Assembly: GCA_033765345.1 (NCBI GenBank)
Contig: JANRIC010000108.1
Coordinates: forward strand, 1 to 20,207
Length of the DNA: 20,207 nucleotides
From: JANRIC01 sp033765345
Lineage (GTDB): Bacteria; Bacteroidota; Bacteroidia; Cytophagales; Microscillaceae
Direction: 5' to 3'
Shown piece after piece: positions 7,542-14,390 of the stretch; the stretch's first letter is position 1; every line of letters begins with the position of its first letter. The translations under genes and the position numbers were made by a program. Below the pieces are notes generated by a model. The model did no database searches, was not told where the DNA came from, and was given only the letters and a program-made list of their open reading frames with translations.

Positions 7542-7584
7542 GGGGTATTGGGTAGAATCTGCTTGAGCCGATACCTAATACCCC
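7542..7584. terminator. Bidirectional terminator between phoH and the STN gene
   Basis: GGGGTATTGGGTA (7542-7554) pairs with TACCTAATACCCC (7572-7584) with a single G-U wobble, followed by TTTT on the plus strand. It lies 11 nt past the phoH stop and 3 nt past the convergent STN gene stop, so it probably serves both. Confidence 0.7.
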
Positions 7585-7587
7585 TTT

Positions 7588-8469
7588 TCAAACCCCGGCA
7601 TAGGCTTCCTGTATTTGCTGCATAATTTTTTGAATTTTTTTATCGTCTTGCTCAAATTTTAAATCCTGAAGAAGCTCTTGGAGTTCGGCAATTAGTTCCT
7701 GAAGCCTGCGCCGAAGTGAGAGTTTGTCTTTGGCATTCTGAATGTTTGCTTTAGACAAAAGCTTATTTACCTTTACTTTCATACTTTTATAAAGGAGTTT
7801 CACCTTGCTCACAAGCTTCAAATCTTTGAAAAAAGTTTTGATTTTGCGTTTTTTAGGCTCAATATCGATGTTTTGTAAGGTGTATATACTATCTGCCAAA
7901 TAAAGCTGAAGATTTTCTTGATCTAAAAGGTTTTGTATTGTGCTTTGATGACGCTGATAGCCTACCATAGAGAAAGTCAAGGTATCCTGGAGGGTATAAT
8001 CTCTAAAATCAAGCTTAAAATATCCCTCATAATCACTCACTACGCCTATCAGATTTTTCTCAAAATAGACGTGTACCAATGGAAGTGGGAGAGAATCCGA
8101 CCGACTGAGAATCCTGCCAGTCAGCAAAGTACTTTCCAGCTTATCTTTGCCGTTTGTACTTTCTTCGCTGAGAATCAGATAACGATTCAAGACCTCATAA
8201 CGAACCGGAATGCCATAAAAAAGACTATCCAGGGCTTTTTCTAAGGGTGTTTGCTTGAGCTGAAGTCTGACTTTTTGTCGGATGGGGATAAATTCGGGGT
8301 TATAAGAAAAATGAATATCGTAAGCAGATGAAATTTTGCGGAGAATTTGCTCAATTGTTTGATTGGAAGATTGAATAGTAATTGGAATCAGTAAGATATT
8401 TTCCTGATTTTGTGCTTGTACAAAAGTGCTTGTCAAACTGCATAAAAAAATGAAAGTTAGTTTTTTCAT
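7588..8469 (-). CDS. STN plus carboxypeptidase-regulatory-like domain protein
   Basis: A 293-aa exported protein, starting at ATG 8469 (MKKLTFIFLC); the open frame extends 3 codons further to a TTG, which I reject because the ATG gives a classic signal peptide ending near VQAQ. Residues about 30-101 form a secretin/TonB short N-terminal (STN) domain, with QTIEQILRKIS and FSYNPEFIP. Residues about 116-190 form a CarboxypepD_reg-like beta-sandwich (TGRILSRSDSLPLPLVHVYF ... SDYEGYFKLDF, then SMVGYQ). A basic, Leu-rich coiled-coil tail follows (about 205-290). There is no TonB plug or barrel, so it is not a full SusC-type receptor. It might sense or scaffold at the envelope. No FecR or sigma gene is adjacent. 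A terminator-like hairpin lies in its leader. Confidence 0.8.
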   Translation of the reverse strand: MKKLTFIFLCSLTSTFVQAQNQENILLIPITIQSSNQTIEQILRKISSAYDIHFSYNPEFIPIRQKVRLQLKQTPLEKALDSLFYGIPVRYEVLNRYLILSEESTNGKDKLESTLLTGRILSRSDSLPLPLVHVYFEKNLIGVVSDYEGYFKLDFRDYTLQDTLTFSMVGYQRHQSTIQNLLDQENLQLYLADSIYTLQNIDIEPKKRKIKTFFKDLKLVSKVKLLYKSMKVKVNKLLSKANIQNAKDKLSLRRRLQELIAELQELLQDLKFEQDDKKIQKIMQQIQEAYAGV

Positions 8470-8499
8470 AGTTATCAAAAGCTTTCCCTGCGTAAAAAG

Positions 8500-8526
8500 A
8501 AACCCGGTTGGAGTTTACCAGGGTTT
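8500..8526 (-). promoter_or_regulatory. Terminator-shaped hairpin in the leader of the STN gene
   Basis: On the minus strand AAACCC-T-GGT pairs with ACC-GGGTTT around an 8-nt loop, followed by CTTTTT. It ends 30 nt upstream of the STN gene's ATG, leaving no room for a promoter after it. It could act as an attenuator, be the last of several terminators behind the cyclophilin gene, or be a dispersed repeat, since it shares the TTGGAGTTT core with 449-527. Confidence 0.4.
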
Positions 8527-8621
8527 GATTGATGGCTTATTATAAGGAAAAGACGGGATTTTTTAGAAGGTAGTTGCTTGACTTTCTGCAAATTCTTTGA
8601 ACTCATTCAGATAAAGCCAGA

Positions 8622-8727
8622 CTTTATCAGAATTGGAAAAAGACTATTCATGGTTGTCTAACCTTAACAAAATCCTCCGCTTTATCAGAATTGGAAAAAG
8701 GCTGTTAATGGTTGTCTAACCTTAACA
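8622..8727. repeat. Two direct 48-bp repeats, period 58
   Basis: Copies at 8622-8669 and 8680-8727 are identical at 45 of 48 positions; each begins CTTTATCAGAATTGGAAAAA and ends GTTGTCTAACCTTAACA. The second copy contains the cyclophilin gene terminator. The first keeps the same layout with mismatches in the stem, so a terminator module seems to have been duplicated. Confidence 0.85.
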
Positions 8728-8728
8728 G
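8702..8728 (-). terminator. Terminator of the cyclophilin gene
   Basis: On the minus strand CTGTTAAGGTT-AGAC-AACC(A)TTAACAG forms an 11-bp stem with one bulge, followed by CCTTTTT. It starts 12 nt after the cyclophilin stop. Confidence 0.7.
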
Positions 8729-8740
8729 TCCTTCAAGCAA

Positions 8741-9181
8741 TCAATTAGCCTCTTGCACCGTAATTTTGAGGATTTTATCTCCTTGTCTGATCTGATCAAT
8801 TACATCAATACCTTCGGTGACCTTACCGAAACAGGTGTGTTGGCGATCCAAGTGTTGGGTAGCAGCACGACTCAGGCAAATAAAAAACTGAGATCCGCCC
8901 GTATCTCTGCCTCGATGTGCCATAGAAAGCACGCCTCGGTCGTGGTATTGATTGTTGCCTGTCAGTTCGCATTTGATGGTATAGCCTGGACCGCCTGCAC
9001 CCGTTCCATTGGGGCAGCCTCCTTGCACGACAAAGTTAGGAAGGACACGGTGAAAAGTCAGTCCGTCGTAATAACCCGATTGAGCGAGTTTAATAAAGTT
9101 GGCTACCGTACCTGGGGCATCTTGGTCATAAAATTCCACGTGCATCGTCCCCTTTTCGGTTTGAATTTCAGCTGTTGACAT
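8741..9181 (-). CDS. Cyclophilin-type peptidyl-prolyl cis-trans isomerase
   Basis: A compact, 146-aa single-domain cyclophilin without a signal peptide, so probably cytoplasmic. It would catalyse cis-trans isomerisation of Xaa-Pro bonds. Visible family motifs are FHRV with catalytic Arg45, VVQGGCP (51-57), GTGAGGPGYTIKCE (59-72), SMAHRGRDTGGSQFF (86-100, with the active-site Gln98 and Phe99) and LDRQHTCFGKV (111-121). The position equivalent to human Trp121 is His110, as expected for a bacterial enzyme with weak cyclosporin binding. Length is normal for short bacterial forms. Two terminator-like repeats lie downstream, and a 277-bp gap separates it from trpS, so it is likely transcribed alone. 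Confidence 0.93.
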   Translation of the reverse strand: MSTAEIQTEKGTMHVEFYDQDAPGTVANFIKLAQSGYYDGLTFHRVLPNFVVQGGCPNGTGAGGPGYTIKCELTGNNQYHDRGVLSMAHRGRDTGGSQFFICLSRAATQHLDRQHTCFGKVTEGIDVIDQIRQGDKILKITVQEAN

Positions 9182-9356
9182 ACGATTATTGTTTAGAAGT
9201 TTTTGAAATAAAGCACCAAATAAACAAAAATCTTGAGAATTCCCTTTTATTGTGTGGTATTTCGTAGAAAAATTCTGCTTCTTCTATGGATTTAGTGCAA
9301 ACCTTTTTTGAGGAGCTTGTTTCATCTCATTATGGGGGTATTTTTGCAATAAGTTC

Positions 9357-9380
9357 CTTGTTGTCCGCCAGGGCGACAAG
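9357..9380. other. Short GC-rich hairpin between trpS and the cyclophilin gene
   Basis: CTTGTTGTCC-GCCA-GGGCGACAAG forms a 10-bp stem with two G-U pairs. It lies about 80 nt past the trpS stop. No T-run follows, so termination is uncertain. Confidence 0.35.
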
Positions 9381-9458
9381 AGATTTGAGTATTGAAGGTG
9401 TTTAGCATTTATGTTGCTTATTCAAAAAAGGGTTTTGAATACTAGCTAATTAGGCTGA

Positions 9459-10436
9459 TCAGAAGCCTAAGACCTTTCTCACCCTGGCTAAGACCTGATA
9501 AGCCACTTCGCGGGCTTTGGCTTCACCTTCCTCGAGTTTGGCATTGAGTTCGGGGAGATTGAGGGTATAATATTCATATTTTTCTCTGGCTTCGGCAAAT
9601 CGGCTCAAAATCAGGTCTAGAAGTTCTTTTTTGGCGTGGCCATAGCCATAGTTTCCTCCTTCGTAGTTTTTACGCATTTGTGCGATTTCATCGGGTTTTG
9701 CCAGCAAGCTATAAAGTTTGAATACCGTACAAGTATCGGGGTTTTTGGGTTCTTCAAGGGGTGTACTATCCGTTTGGATGCCCATGACTTGTTTTTTGAG
9801 TTGGTTTTGAGGCAGGAAGATGTCGATGGTATTGCCATAAGATTTGCTCATTTTTTGTCCGTCGGTACCAGGAATGGTTTTGACTTCTTCACTGATACGG
9901 GCTTCGGGAAGTACAAATATTTCTTCTCCATAATGTACGTTGATCCTTCGGGCAATATCACGGGTAATCTCTAGGTGTTGCTCCTGATCCTTGCCTACGG
10001 GTACAAAGTTGGCATCATAGAGCAGAATATCGGCGGCCATAAGTACAGGATAGTTAAAAAGCCCGGCATTGACGCTATCTTCACCCAGTTTGTCGGATTT
10101 ATCTTTGAAAGAAGTTGCCAGACTAAGGCGGCTATAAGGATAAAAACAGGAAAGATACCAGGTCAGTTCGGCGACTTCCGGAATGCGGGATTGGCGATAG
10201 AATGTATTTTTTTGGGTATCGAAGCCACAGGCCAGCCAAGCGGCTGCAACGGCATTGACATTGTCGATGCGGGTTTGAGCTTCGCGGATGGTGGTCAGGG
10301 AGTGAAAATCAGCAATAAAAAAGAAGGAATCGTTTCCGGCTTGCTCCGAAAGCTCAATTGCGGGTTGAATAGCCCCCAAAATATTACCCAAATGTGGTTT
10401 GCCCGAACTTTGGATACCTGTAAGAATTCTTGCCAT
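9459..10436 (-). CDS. trpS: Tryptophanyl-tRNA synthetase
   Basis: A 325-aa class I aminoacyl-tRNA synthetase that charges tRNA-Trp. The HIGH-type signature PHLGN is at 14-18, after GIQSSGK. The conserved SLATSF segment and the GKDQEQHLEITRDIARR tryptophan/ATP-site region (148-164) follow. The KMSKS loop is at 195-199. Length is normal and all the motifs are intact. It begins with ATG at 10436, 60 bp after the SiaB-like gene, and that gap holds a well-spaced promoter, so trpS probably has its own transcript. Confidence 0.97.
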   Translation of the reverse strand: MARILTGIQSSGKPHLGNILGAIQPAIELSEQAGNDSFFFIADFHSLTTIREAQTRIDNVNAVAAAWLACGFDTQKNTFYRQSRIPEVAELTWYLSCFYPYSRLSLATSFKDKSDKLGEDSVNAGLFNYPVLMAADILLYDANFVPVGKDQEQHLEITRDIARRINVHYGEEIFVLPEARISEEVKTIPGTDGQKMSKSYGNTIDIFLPQNQLKKQVMGIQTDSTPLEEPKNPDTCTVFKLYSLLAKPDEIAQMRKNYEGGNYGYGHAKKELLDLILSRFAEAREKYEYYTLNLPELNAKLEEGEAKAREVAYQVLARVRKVLGF

Positions 10437-10459
10437 TTTTAGTATCTTTTTTCTTGCTT

Positions 10460-10491
10460 CAAAGTTAAAGATATTTTTTTGAATGGCAAGA
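10460..10491 (-). promoter_or_regulatory. Promoter of trpS
   Basis: On the minus strand TCTTG (10487-10491), a 19-bp spacer and TAACTTTG (10460-10467, exact TAnnTTTG) end 23 nt before the trpS ATG. The -33 box differs by one base from TTTG (CTTG). Confidence 0.55.
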
Positions 10492-10496
10492 GTTGC

Positions 10497-11231
10497 TTAT
10501 CCGGCTTCTCCGGGTACTTCTTTGTCGATAATGACTGAAATAGAAAAAAAAGAATATTTGTCATCAATGGAATGGGCTTCTACCTGCAAAGGGTTTCCGG
10601 AGGTCAGGGCTACCTGAATCAGCCCGATTCCAGCACCTTTGCTTCGATCTTTTTTGGGAGAACTGCGGGTCTCTCTTTTGTACTCTCGGAGTTCCTCTCG
10701 GTCTAGGGAGTTGATTTTATTACAGCTTTCTACCAGATCGTTGATGTATTTATTCTCCACCATATTTCCACAGCCAAACGTAAAATGATCTTCTGCCTGC
10801 GTGATAAGAATGGTGCCTACACGGTCTCTTTTATCGGCAAAAAAGATTTCTTCGGAAGAATAATACAGTATATTCTGTGCCAGCTCAATAAAAACGGAGA
10901 AAAGTTTTTTGCTGATCTTAGGATTATCTGCCAGTTTGTTGCGGATGTCTCTGCTGATTTCCGACAAGATAATATCAGTGACAGGGCCTTTGTACGAGAT
11001 CATTACATCATCCCGGCGGGTGAGCGAATAATAATCATAAAGGCTGATTTCTTTTTTAGAGCTAATGATGTCTTTTATATTCGGTGCTTTGCCAGCAAGC
11101 AAATCCGCCAGTTTGCGAAGTGTTTGCAACTGAACCTGACCGGTAAATTCCAAAAAATCAATCTGACTTTTTAAAATATCCTGAAAGTATTCCTGAAACG
11201 ATTCCTGATTCTTTCCAATATTTTGATCCAT
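10497..11231 (-). CDS. SiaB-like protein kinase / HATPase-fold regulator (DUF6272 type)
   Basis: A 244-aa soluble protein whose C-terminal two thirds resemble SiaB. SiaB is a GHKL-fold kinase that phosphorylates the SiaC partner to control a diguanylate cyclase in Pseudomonas. Visible features: ISYKGPVTDII (78-88), the N-box-like IELAQNILYY (115-124), a TFGCGNMVENKY stretch (151-162), KINSL (172-176), and the glycine-rich lid KGAGIGLIQVA (198-208). About 70 N-terminal residues are extra relative to the core I remember. It lies between tyrS and trpS on the same strand, but neither SiaC nor a GGDEF protein is visible here. A kinase versus ATP-binding scaffold role cannot be settled from sequence. 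Confidence 0.75.
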   Translation of the reverse strand: MDQNIGKNQESFQEYFQDILKSQIDFLEFTGQVQLQTLRKLADLLAGKAPNIKDIISSKKEISLYDYYSLTRRDDVMISYKGPVTDIILSEISRDIRNKLADNPKISKKLFSVFIELAQNILYYSSEEIFFADKRDRVGTILITQAEDHFTFGCGNMVENKYINDLVESCNKINSLDREELREYKRETRSSPKKDRSKGAGIGLIQVALTSGNPLQVEAHSIDDKYSFFSISVIIDKEVPGEAG

Positions 11232-11288
11232 GGGCTAGATTTTAATATTATTTATCCCGCAATTATCGGACTATATAACTATTTCGTG

Positions 11289-11311
11289 GTAAATTTTCCT
11301 ATAAAATTTAC
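11289..11311. other. AT-rich hairpin between tyrS and the SiaB-like gene
   Basis: GTAAATTTT-CCTAT-AAAATTTAC is a perfect 9-bp inverted repeat lying about 50 nt past the tyrS stop. It has no T-run on the minus strand. It could mark the end of tyrS or be an operator for the downstream gene. Confidence 0.4.
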
Positions 11312-11359
11312 TTACAAAATAGGAAATGCTATGTTTTTTATAGTTTTTGCTTGAAAAAA

Positions 11360-12637
11360 TCAATCTTCTATCCGCAGAAGGTAATATTCTTTTTTCCCTT
11401 TACGAAATAAAAGGTATTTATTTTTGAATAAAGCAAAATTCGGTTTGGATTCAGCTTGGTTTACTGTAATTTTATCCTGATTAATACTTAAGCCATTATT
11501 CTTCAACAATCGTCTTACTTCTCCCTTAGACATGTCCAGGCTTTCGGCGATCAAATCTATGCTGTTGGCAAAGGCTTCAAAATTACCTCTGGATATATTT
11601 TTTTGAGGGATTCCCTCGAGAACTTCCTGCAAAACAGCTTCATCAGTAGCCTCAAAATCTTCCCAGGTAGATTTGCCAAAAAGCAGATTGGTAGCTTTTT
11701 GGGCCTGCAACAAATCCGCCTCTGAATGCACTCTTTTGGTAATATCTTCTGCCAGAATGCGTTTAAGCGCATTGGGGTTTTGGGCGTGTTCTGCTTCCCA
11801 AGCTTCAATCGTTTCACGGCTGTGGGTCGTAAAATAACGGATCAGCTTGGGCAGGTCGGTATCTTCTACATTCAACCAAAACTGGTAGAACTTGTAAGGG
11901 GATGTTCTATTTGCATCCAACCAGATATTTCCACCTTCGGATTTGCCGAATTTGGAGCCGTCTGATTTGGTCAGGAGGGGGCAGGTCAAGGCAAAGGCTT
12001 CTCCTCCGTCTTTGCGGCGGATGAGTTCGGTACCAGTGGTGATATTGCCCCATTGGTCGGAGCCACCCATTTGCAGGCGACAATGATGATGCTTGTATAA
12101 ATGATAAAAATCATACCCCTGAAAGAGCTGATAAGAAAATTCTGTGAAAGATAAACCCGTATCGAGGCGATTTTTGACCGAATCTTTGGCCATCATATAG
12201 CTGACGGTCAGGTGTTTGCCGACTTCTCTCAAAAAATGAAGCAAAGATACATCTTTGTACCAATCATAGTTATTGACGAGTTCGGCGGAGTGCGCGCCAC
12301 AGTCAAAATCCAGAAATTTCTCCAGTTGGGTACGAATCCCAGCGATATTTTCCCGAAGGACATCTTCAGAAAGTAAATTTCTCTCGGCTGATTTGCCTGA
12401 AGGGTCACCGATCATCCCAGTAGCACCTCCTACCAGGGCGATGGGTTTATGCCCAGCCCGTTGAAAATGCACCAAAAGCATAATCGGCACCAGATTTCCG
12501 ATATGCAGGGAAGAAGCTGTGGGGTCAAAACCAATGTACCCAGGGGTCATTTCTTTGTTGAGCTGTTCTTCGGTGCCGGGCATATCCTGGTGCAGCATAC
12601 CTCTCCAGCGCAATTCGGCTACAAAATTTGTATTCAT
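11360..12637 (-). CDS. tyrS: Tyrosyl-tRNA synthetase
   Basis: A 425-aa TyrRS of the bacterial TyrRS1 type, charging tRNA-Tyr. The HIGH motif HIGN is at 45-48, after GFDPTASSL. GGATGMIGDPSGKSAER (70-86) and QMGGSDQWGNI (189-199, Tyr/ATP pocket) follow. The class signature KFGKS is at 229-233. The C-terminus (about 358-422) is an S4-like RNA-binding domain with MSKGEVRRLLKNNGLSIN. Length and motifs are those of an intact enzyme. The upstream region holds a degenerate 9-bp AATCA/TGATT repeat. The SiaB-like gene follows after 128 bp. Confidence 0.97.
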   Translation of the reverse strand: MNTNFVAELRWRGMLHQDMPGTEEQLNKEMTPGYIGFDPTASSLHIGNLVPIMLLVHFQRAGHKPIALVGGATGMIGDPSGKSAERNLLSEDVLRENIAGIRTQLEKFLDFDCGAHSAELVNNYDWYKDVSLLHFLREVGKHLTVSYMMAKDSVKNRLDTGLSFTEFSYQLFQGYDFYHLYKHHHCRLQMGGSDQWGNITTGTELIRRKDGGEAFALTCPLLTKSDGSKFGKSEGGNIWLDANRTSPYKFYQFWLNVEDTDLPKLIRYFTTHSRETIEAWEAEHAQNPNALKRILAEDITKRVHSEADLLQAQKATNLLFGKSTWEDFEATDEAVLQEVLEGIPQKNISRGNFEAFANSIDLIAESLDMSKGEVRRLLKNNGLSINQDKITVNQAESKPNFALFKNKYLLFRKGKKEYYLLRIED

Positions 12638-12741
12638 GGTATCCTATTTAAATTCAATCTCAAAACTCTTGCACAGTTCACAATCAGTAAGAACAAGACT
12701 TATACTCAAACCGAAGTGGTTTTCCGAGATTTTAGCTTTTA

Positions 12742-12796
12742 AATCATTAATAATCAAGCTAATCAATCAAGAAAATCAGGCAAATCACTTCAATCT
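12742..12796. repeat. Degenerate 9-bp repeat with AATCA core
   Basis: AATCA begins at 12742, 12752, 12761, 12765, 12774 and 12783, and AATCT at 12792. Most steps are 9 or 10 bp. On the tyrS strand it reads TGATT every 9 bp, 105-160 nt upstream of the tyrS ATG. Confidence 0.45.
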
Positions 12797-12947
12797 GGGT
12801 ATAAAACTGTAAAGCTCTTAATTTTTCTCAAAAATATAAATTTTATGGACGGATAAAACAGATTAGCACGATTTCATAAATTGATTCGCTTGATTTTTTT
12901 ATGATTTAAATTTTTAGCATAGCGTATATCACTTCATTTTAAGTATA

Positions 12948-12955
12948 TATCTTTG
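12948..12955 (+). promoter_or_regulatory. -7 element for the deoxynucleoside kinase gene
   Basis: TATCTTTG matches TAnnTTTG exactly and lies 30 nt before the ATG. No TTTG is found at the -33 position. Confidence 0.4.
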
Positions 12956-12985
12956 AATTTAAGATTCAAATAAGGGATTTAAAAA

Positions 12986-13609
12986 ATGCACATAGCCATT
13001 GCGGGGAATATTGGGGTCGGAAAGACCACCCTCGCCGAAAAATTGGCCGAAAACTTCGGCTGGGAAGTTTGTTATGAATCGGTACAGGACAATCCTTATC
13101 TCGAGGATTTCTACGCCGATATGCCTCGCTGGGCATTTCACCTACAGGTATATTTTCTGAATAATCGCTTTAAGCAAGTAAAATATGCCCAAAATACCCA
13201 TCATACAGTCATTCAGGATCGTACTATTTACGAGGATGCTTATATCTTCGCCCAAACTTTTTATGAAAAAGGCATCTTATCACAAAGGGATTATGAAAAT
13301 TACCTGAATATTTTTCATACCTTTTCAGCTTTGATCAAACCTCCCGATTTGCTCATTTACTTGAAGGCGGATGTCCCCAAACTTAAAAATCATATTCAAA
13401 AGCGGGGGAGGCACTATGAGCAAGATATTCCATATACTTATTTGGAAGACCTCAACCGACATTATGAAACCTGGATGAGCAACTATCAGGAAGGGCTTGT
13501 ACTGATCAAAGACGTATGTCGTAAAGATTTTCTGCTTCATTCGGCAGATTGGGAAGAATTCAAGGCAGAGATACAGGAGCTCATTGCTGTTAAAAAATTG
13601 GGGGCTTAA
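12986..13609 (+). CDS. Deoxynucleoside kinase
   Basis: A 207-aa cytoplasmic salvage enzyme of the dNK family, which phosphorylates deoxynucleosides to monophosphates using ATP. The P-loop is GNIGVGKTT (7-15). CYES (29-32) carries the expected catalytic Glu31. The DRTIYED motif (78-84) contains the DR(S/T) signature, and the LID arginines are in KRGRHYE (139-145). Bacterial relatives act on deoxyadenosine, deoxyguanosine or deoxycytidine; the base preference cannot be read from motifs alone. Length is normal. The gene is followed after 46 bp by the Dph6-type gene on the same strand. Confidence 0.88.
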   Translation: MHIAIAGNIGVGKTTLAEKLAENFGWEVCYESVQDNPYLEDFYADMPRWAFHLQVYFLNNRFKQVKYAQNTHHTVIQDRTIYEDAYIFAQTFYEKGILSQRDYENYLNIFHTFSALIKPPDLLIYLKADVPKLKNHIQKRGRHYEQDIPYTYLEDLNRHYETWMSNYQEGLVLIKDVCRKDFLLHSADWEEFKAEIQELIAVKKLGA

Positions 13610-13655
13610 AAAAAATATGGGGTGATTTTTACAGTTTATTTTTGCAAGTAAATCC

Positions 13656-14390
13656 ATGAAAAAAGCTGTTTTCCATTGGAGTGGTGGTAAGGATTCCGCA
13701 ATGGCACTCCATCAAGTCCTGAAAGATAAGTCGTATGAGGTACTTATGTTGTTGACATCGCTCAGTCAAGAATATGACCGGGTTTCTATGCACGGAGTTC
13801 GTAAAGAGCTATTATACAAGCAAGTGGAGCTGTTGGATATTCCTTTAGATACCTTATACCTACCCTCTGGAGTGAGTATGGCGAGCTATGATCTGCTGAT
13901 GGAAGAAAAATTAAAATCTTTCCAAAAAAAAGGTATTGCGTATGCCATTTATGGAGATATTTTTCTGGAAGACCTGCGACGATATCGTGAAGTGAAGTTA
14001 GCTCAGGTAGGTATGCAAGGTGTGTTTCCACTTTGGAAAAAAGATACAAGGGCACTCCTAGAAGAGTTTATAGAATTAGGATTTAAGGCGGTGGTAGTTT
14101 GTACCAATGCCCGTTTGCTGGATGAATCTTTTGTTGGTAGAGTGATAGATGCCTCGTTTATCCGGGATTTGCCTTTGGGGGTGGATCCGGCAGGGGAAAA
14201 CGGTGAATTTCATAGTTTTGTTTTTGATGGGCCGATATTTTCGGAACCGATACCCATACAAATCGGGGAGAAGATTTTGCGATCTTATGCTTCGGATTCG
14301 GCAGAGGAATCTTCTGTTAATTGGGATCAGAAGTTTTGGTATTGTGATTTGATGTTGTGTGAATGTCAGCATACTCTATCGGCAAAATAA
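13656..14390 (+). CDS. Dph6-type PP-loop ATP pyrophosphatase
   Basis: A 244-aa protein of the Dph6/MJ0570 family (diphthine-ammonia ligase fold). The PP-loop SGGKDS is at 9-14, the family's YGDIFLEDLRRYRE segment at 99-112, and the GENGEFHSFVFDGP motif at 180-193. In archaea and eukaryotes Dph6 amidates diphthine on EF2; bacteria lack diphthamide, so the bacterial substrate is unknown and annotation as a diphthamide enzyme would be misleading. Length is normal. The last 74 bp overlap the convergent sensor-kinase gene. A TATTTTTG -7-like element ends only 11 nt before the ATG (13637-13644), which would give a nearly leaderless mRNA. Confidence 0.85.
   Translation: MKKAVFHWSGGKDSAMALHQVLKDKSYEVLMLLTSLSQEYDRVSMHGVRKELLYKQVELLDIPLDTLYLPSGVSMASYDLLMEEKLKSFQKKGIAYAIYGDIFLEDLRRYREVKLAQVGMQGVFPLWKKDTRALLEEFIELGFKAVVVCTNARLLDESFVGRVIDASFIRDLPLGVDPAGENGEFHSFVFDGPIFSEPIPIQIGEKILRSYASDSAEESSVNWDQKFWYCDLMLCECQHTLSAK

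Larger units (their letters stand above)
12638..12985. other. Divergent promoter region, no gene
   Basis: This 348-bp gap separates divergent tyrS and the nucleoside kinase gene. It is AT-rich with no believable ORF. A phased AATCA series lies at 12742-12796 and a -7 element for the kinase at 12948. Confidence 0.55.

Noticed and set aside
7588..8478. TTG at 8478 as the start of the STN-domain protein
   Set aside because: The ATG three codons later gives a standard MKK signal peptide.
8753..9178. 141-codon plus-strand ORF antisense to the cyclophilin gene
   Set aside because: It is a shadow of the conserved cyclophilin reading frame.
12449..12812. Two overlapping 97-codon plus-strand ORFs at the 5' end of tyrS
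   Set aside because: They lie antisense to the strongly conserved tyrS start and run into an AT-rich promoter region; composition is not protein-like.
12638..12985. T-box or other known riboswitch upstream of tyrS
   Set aside because: No T-box sequence or specifier stem is visible, and T-boxes are not typical of Bacteroidota.
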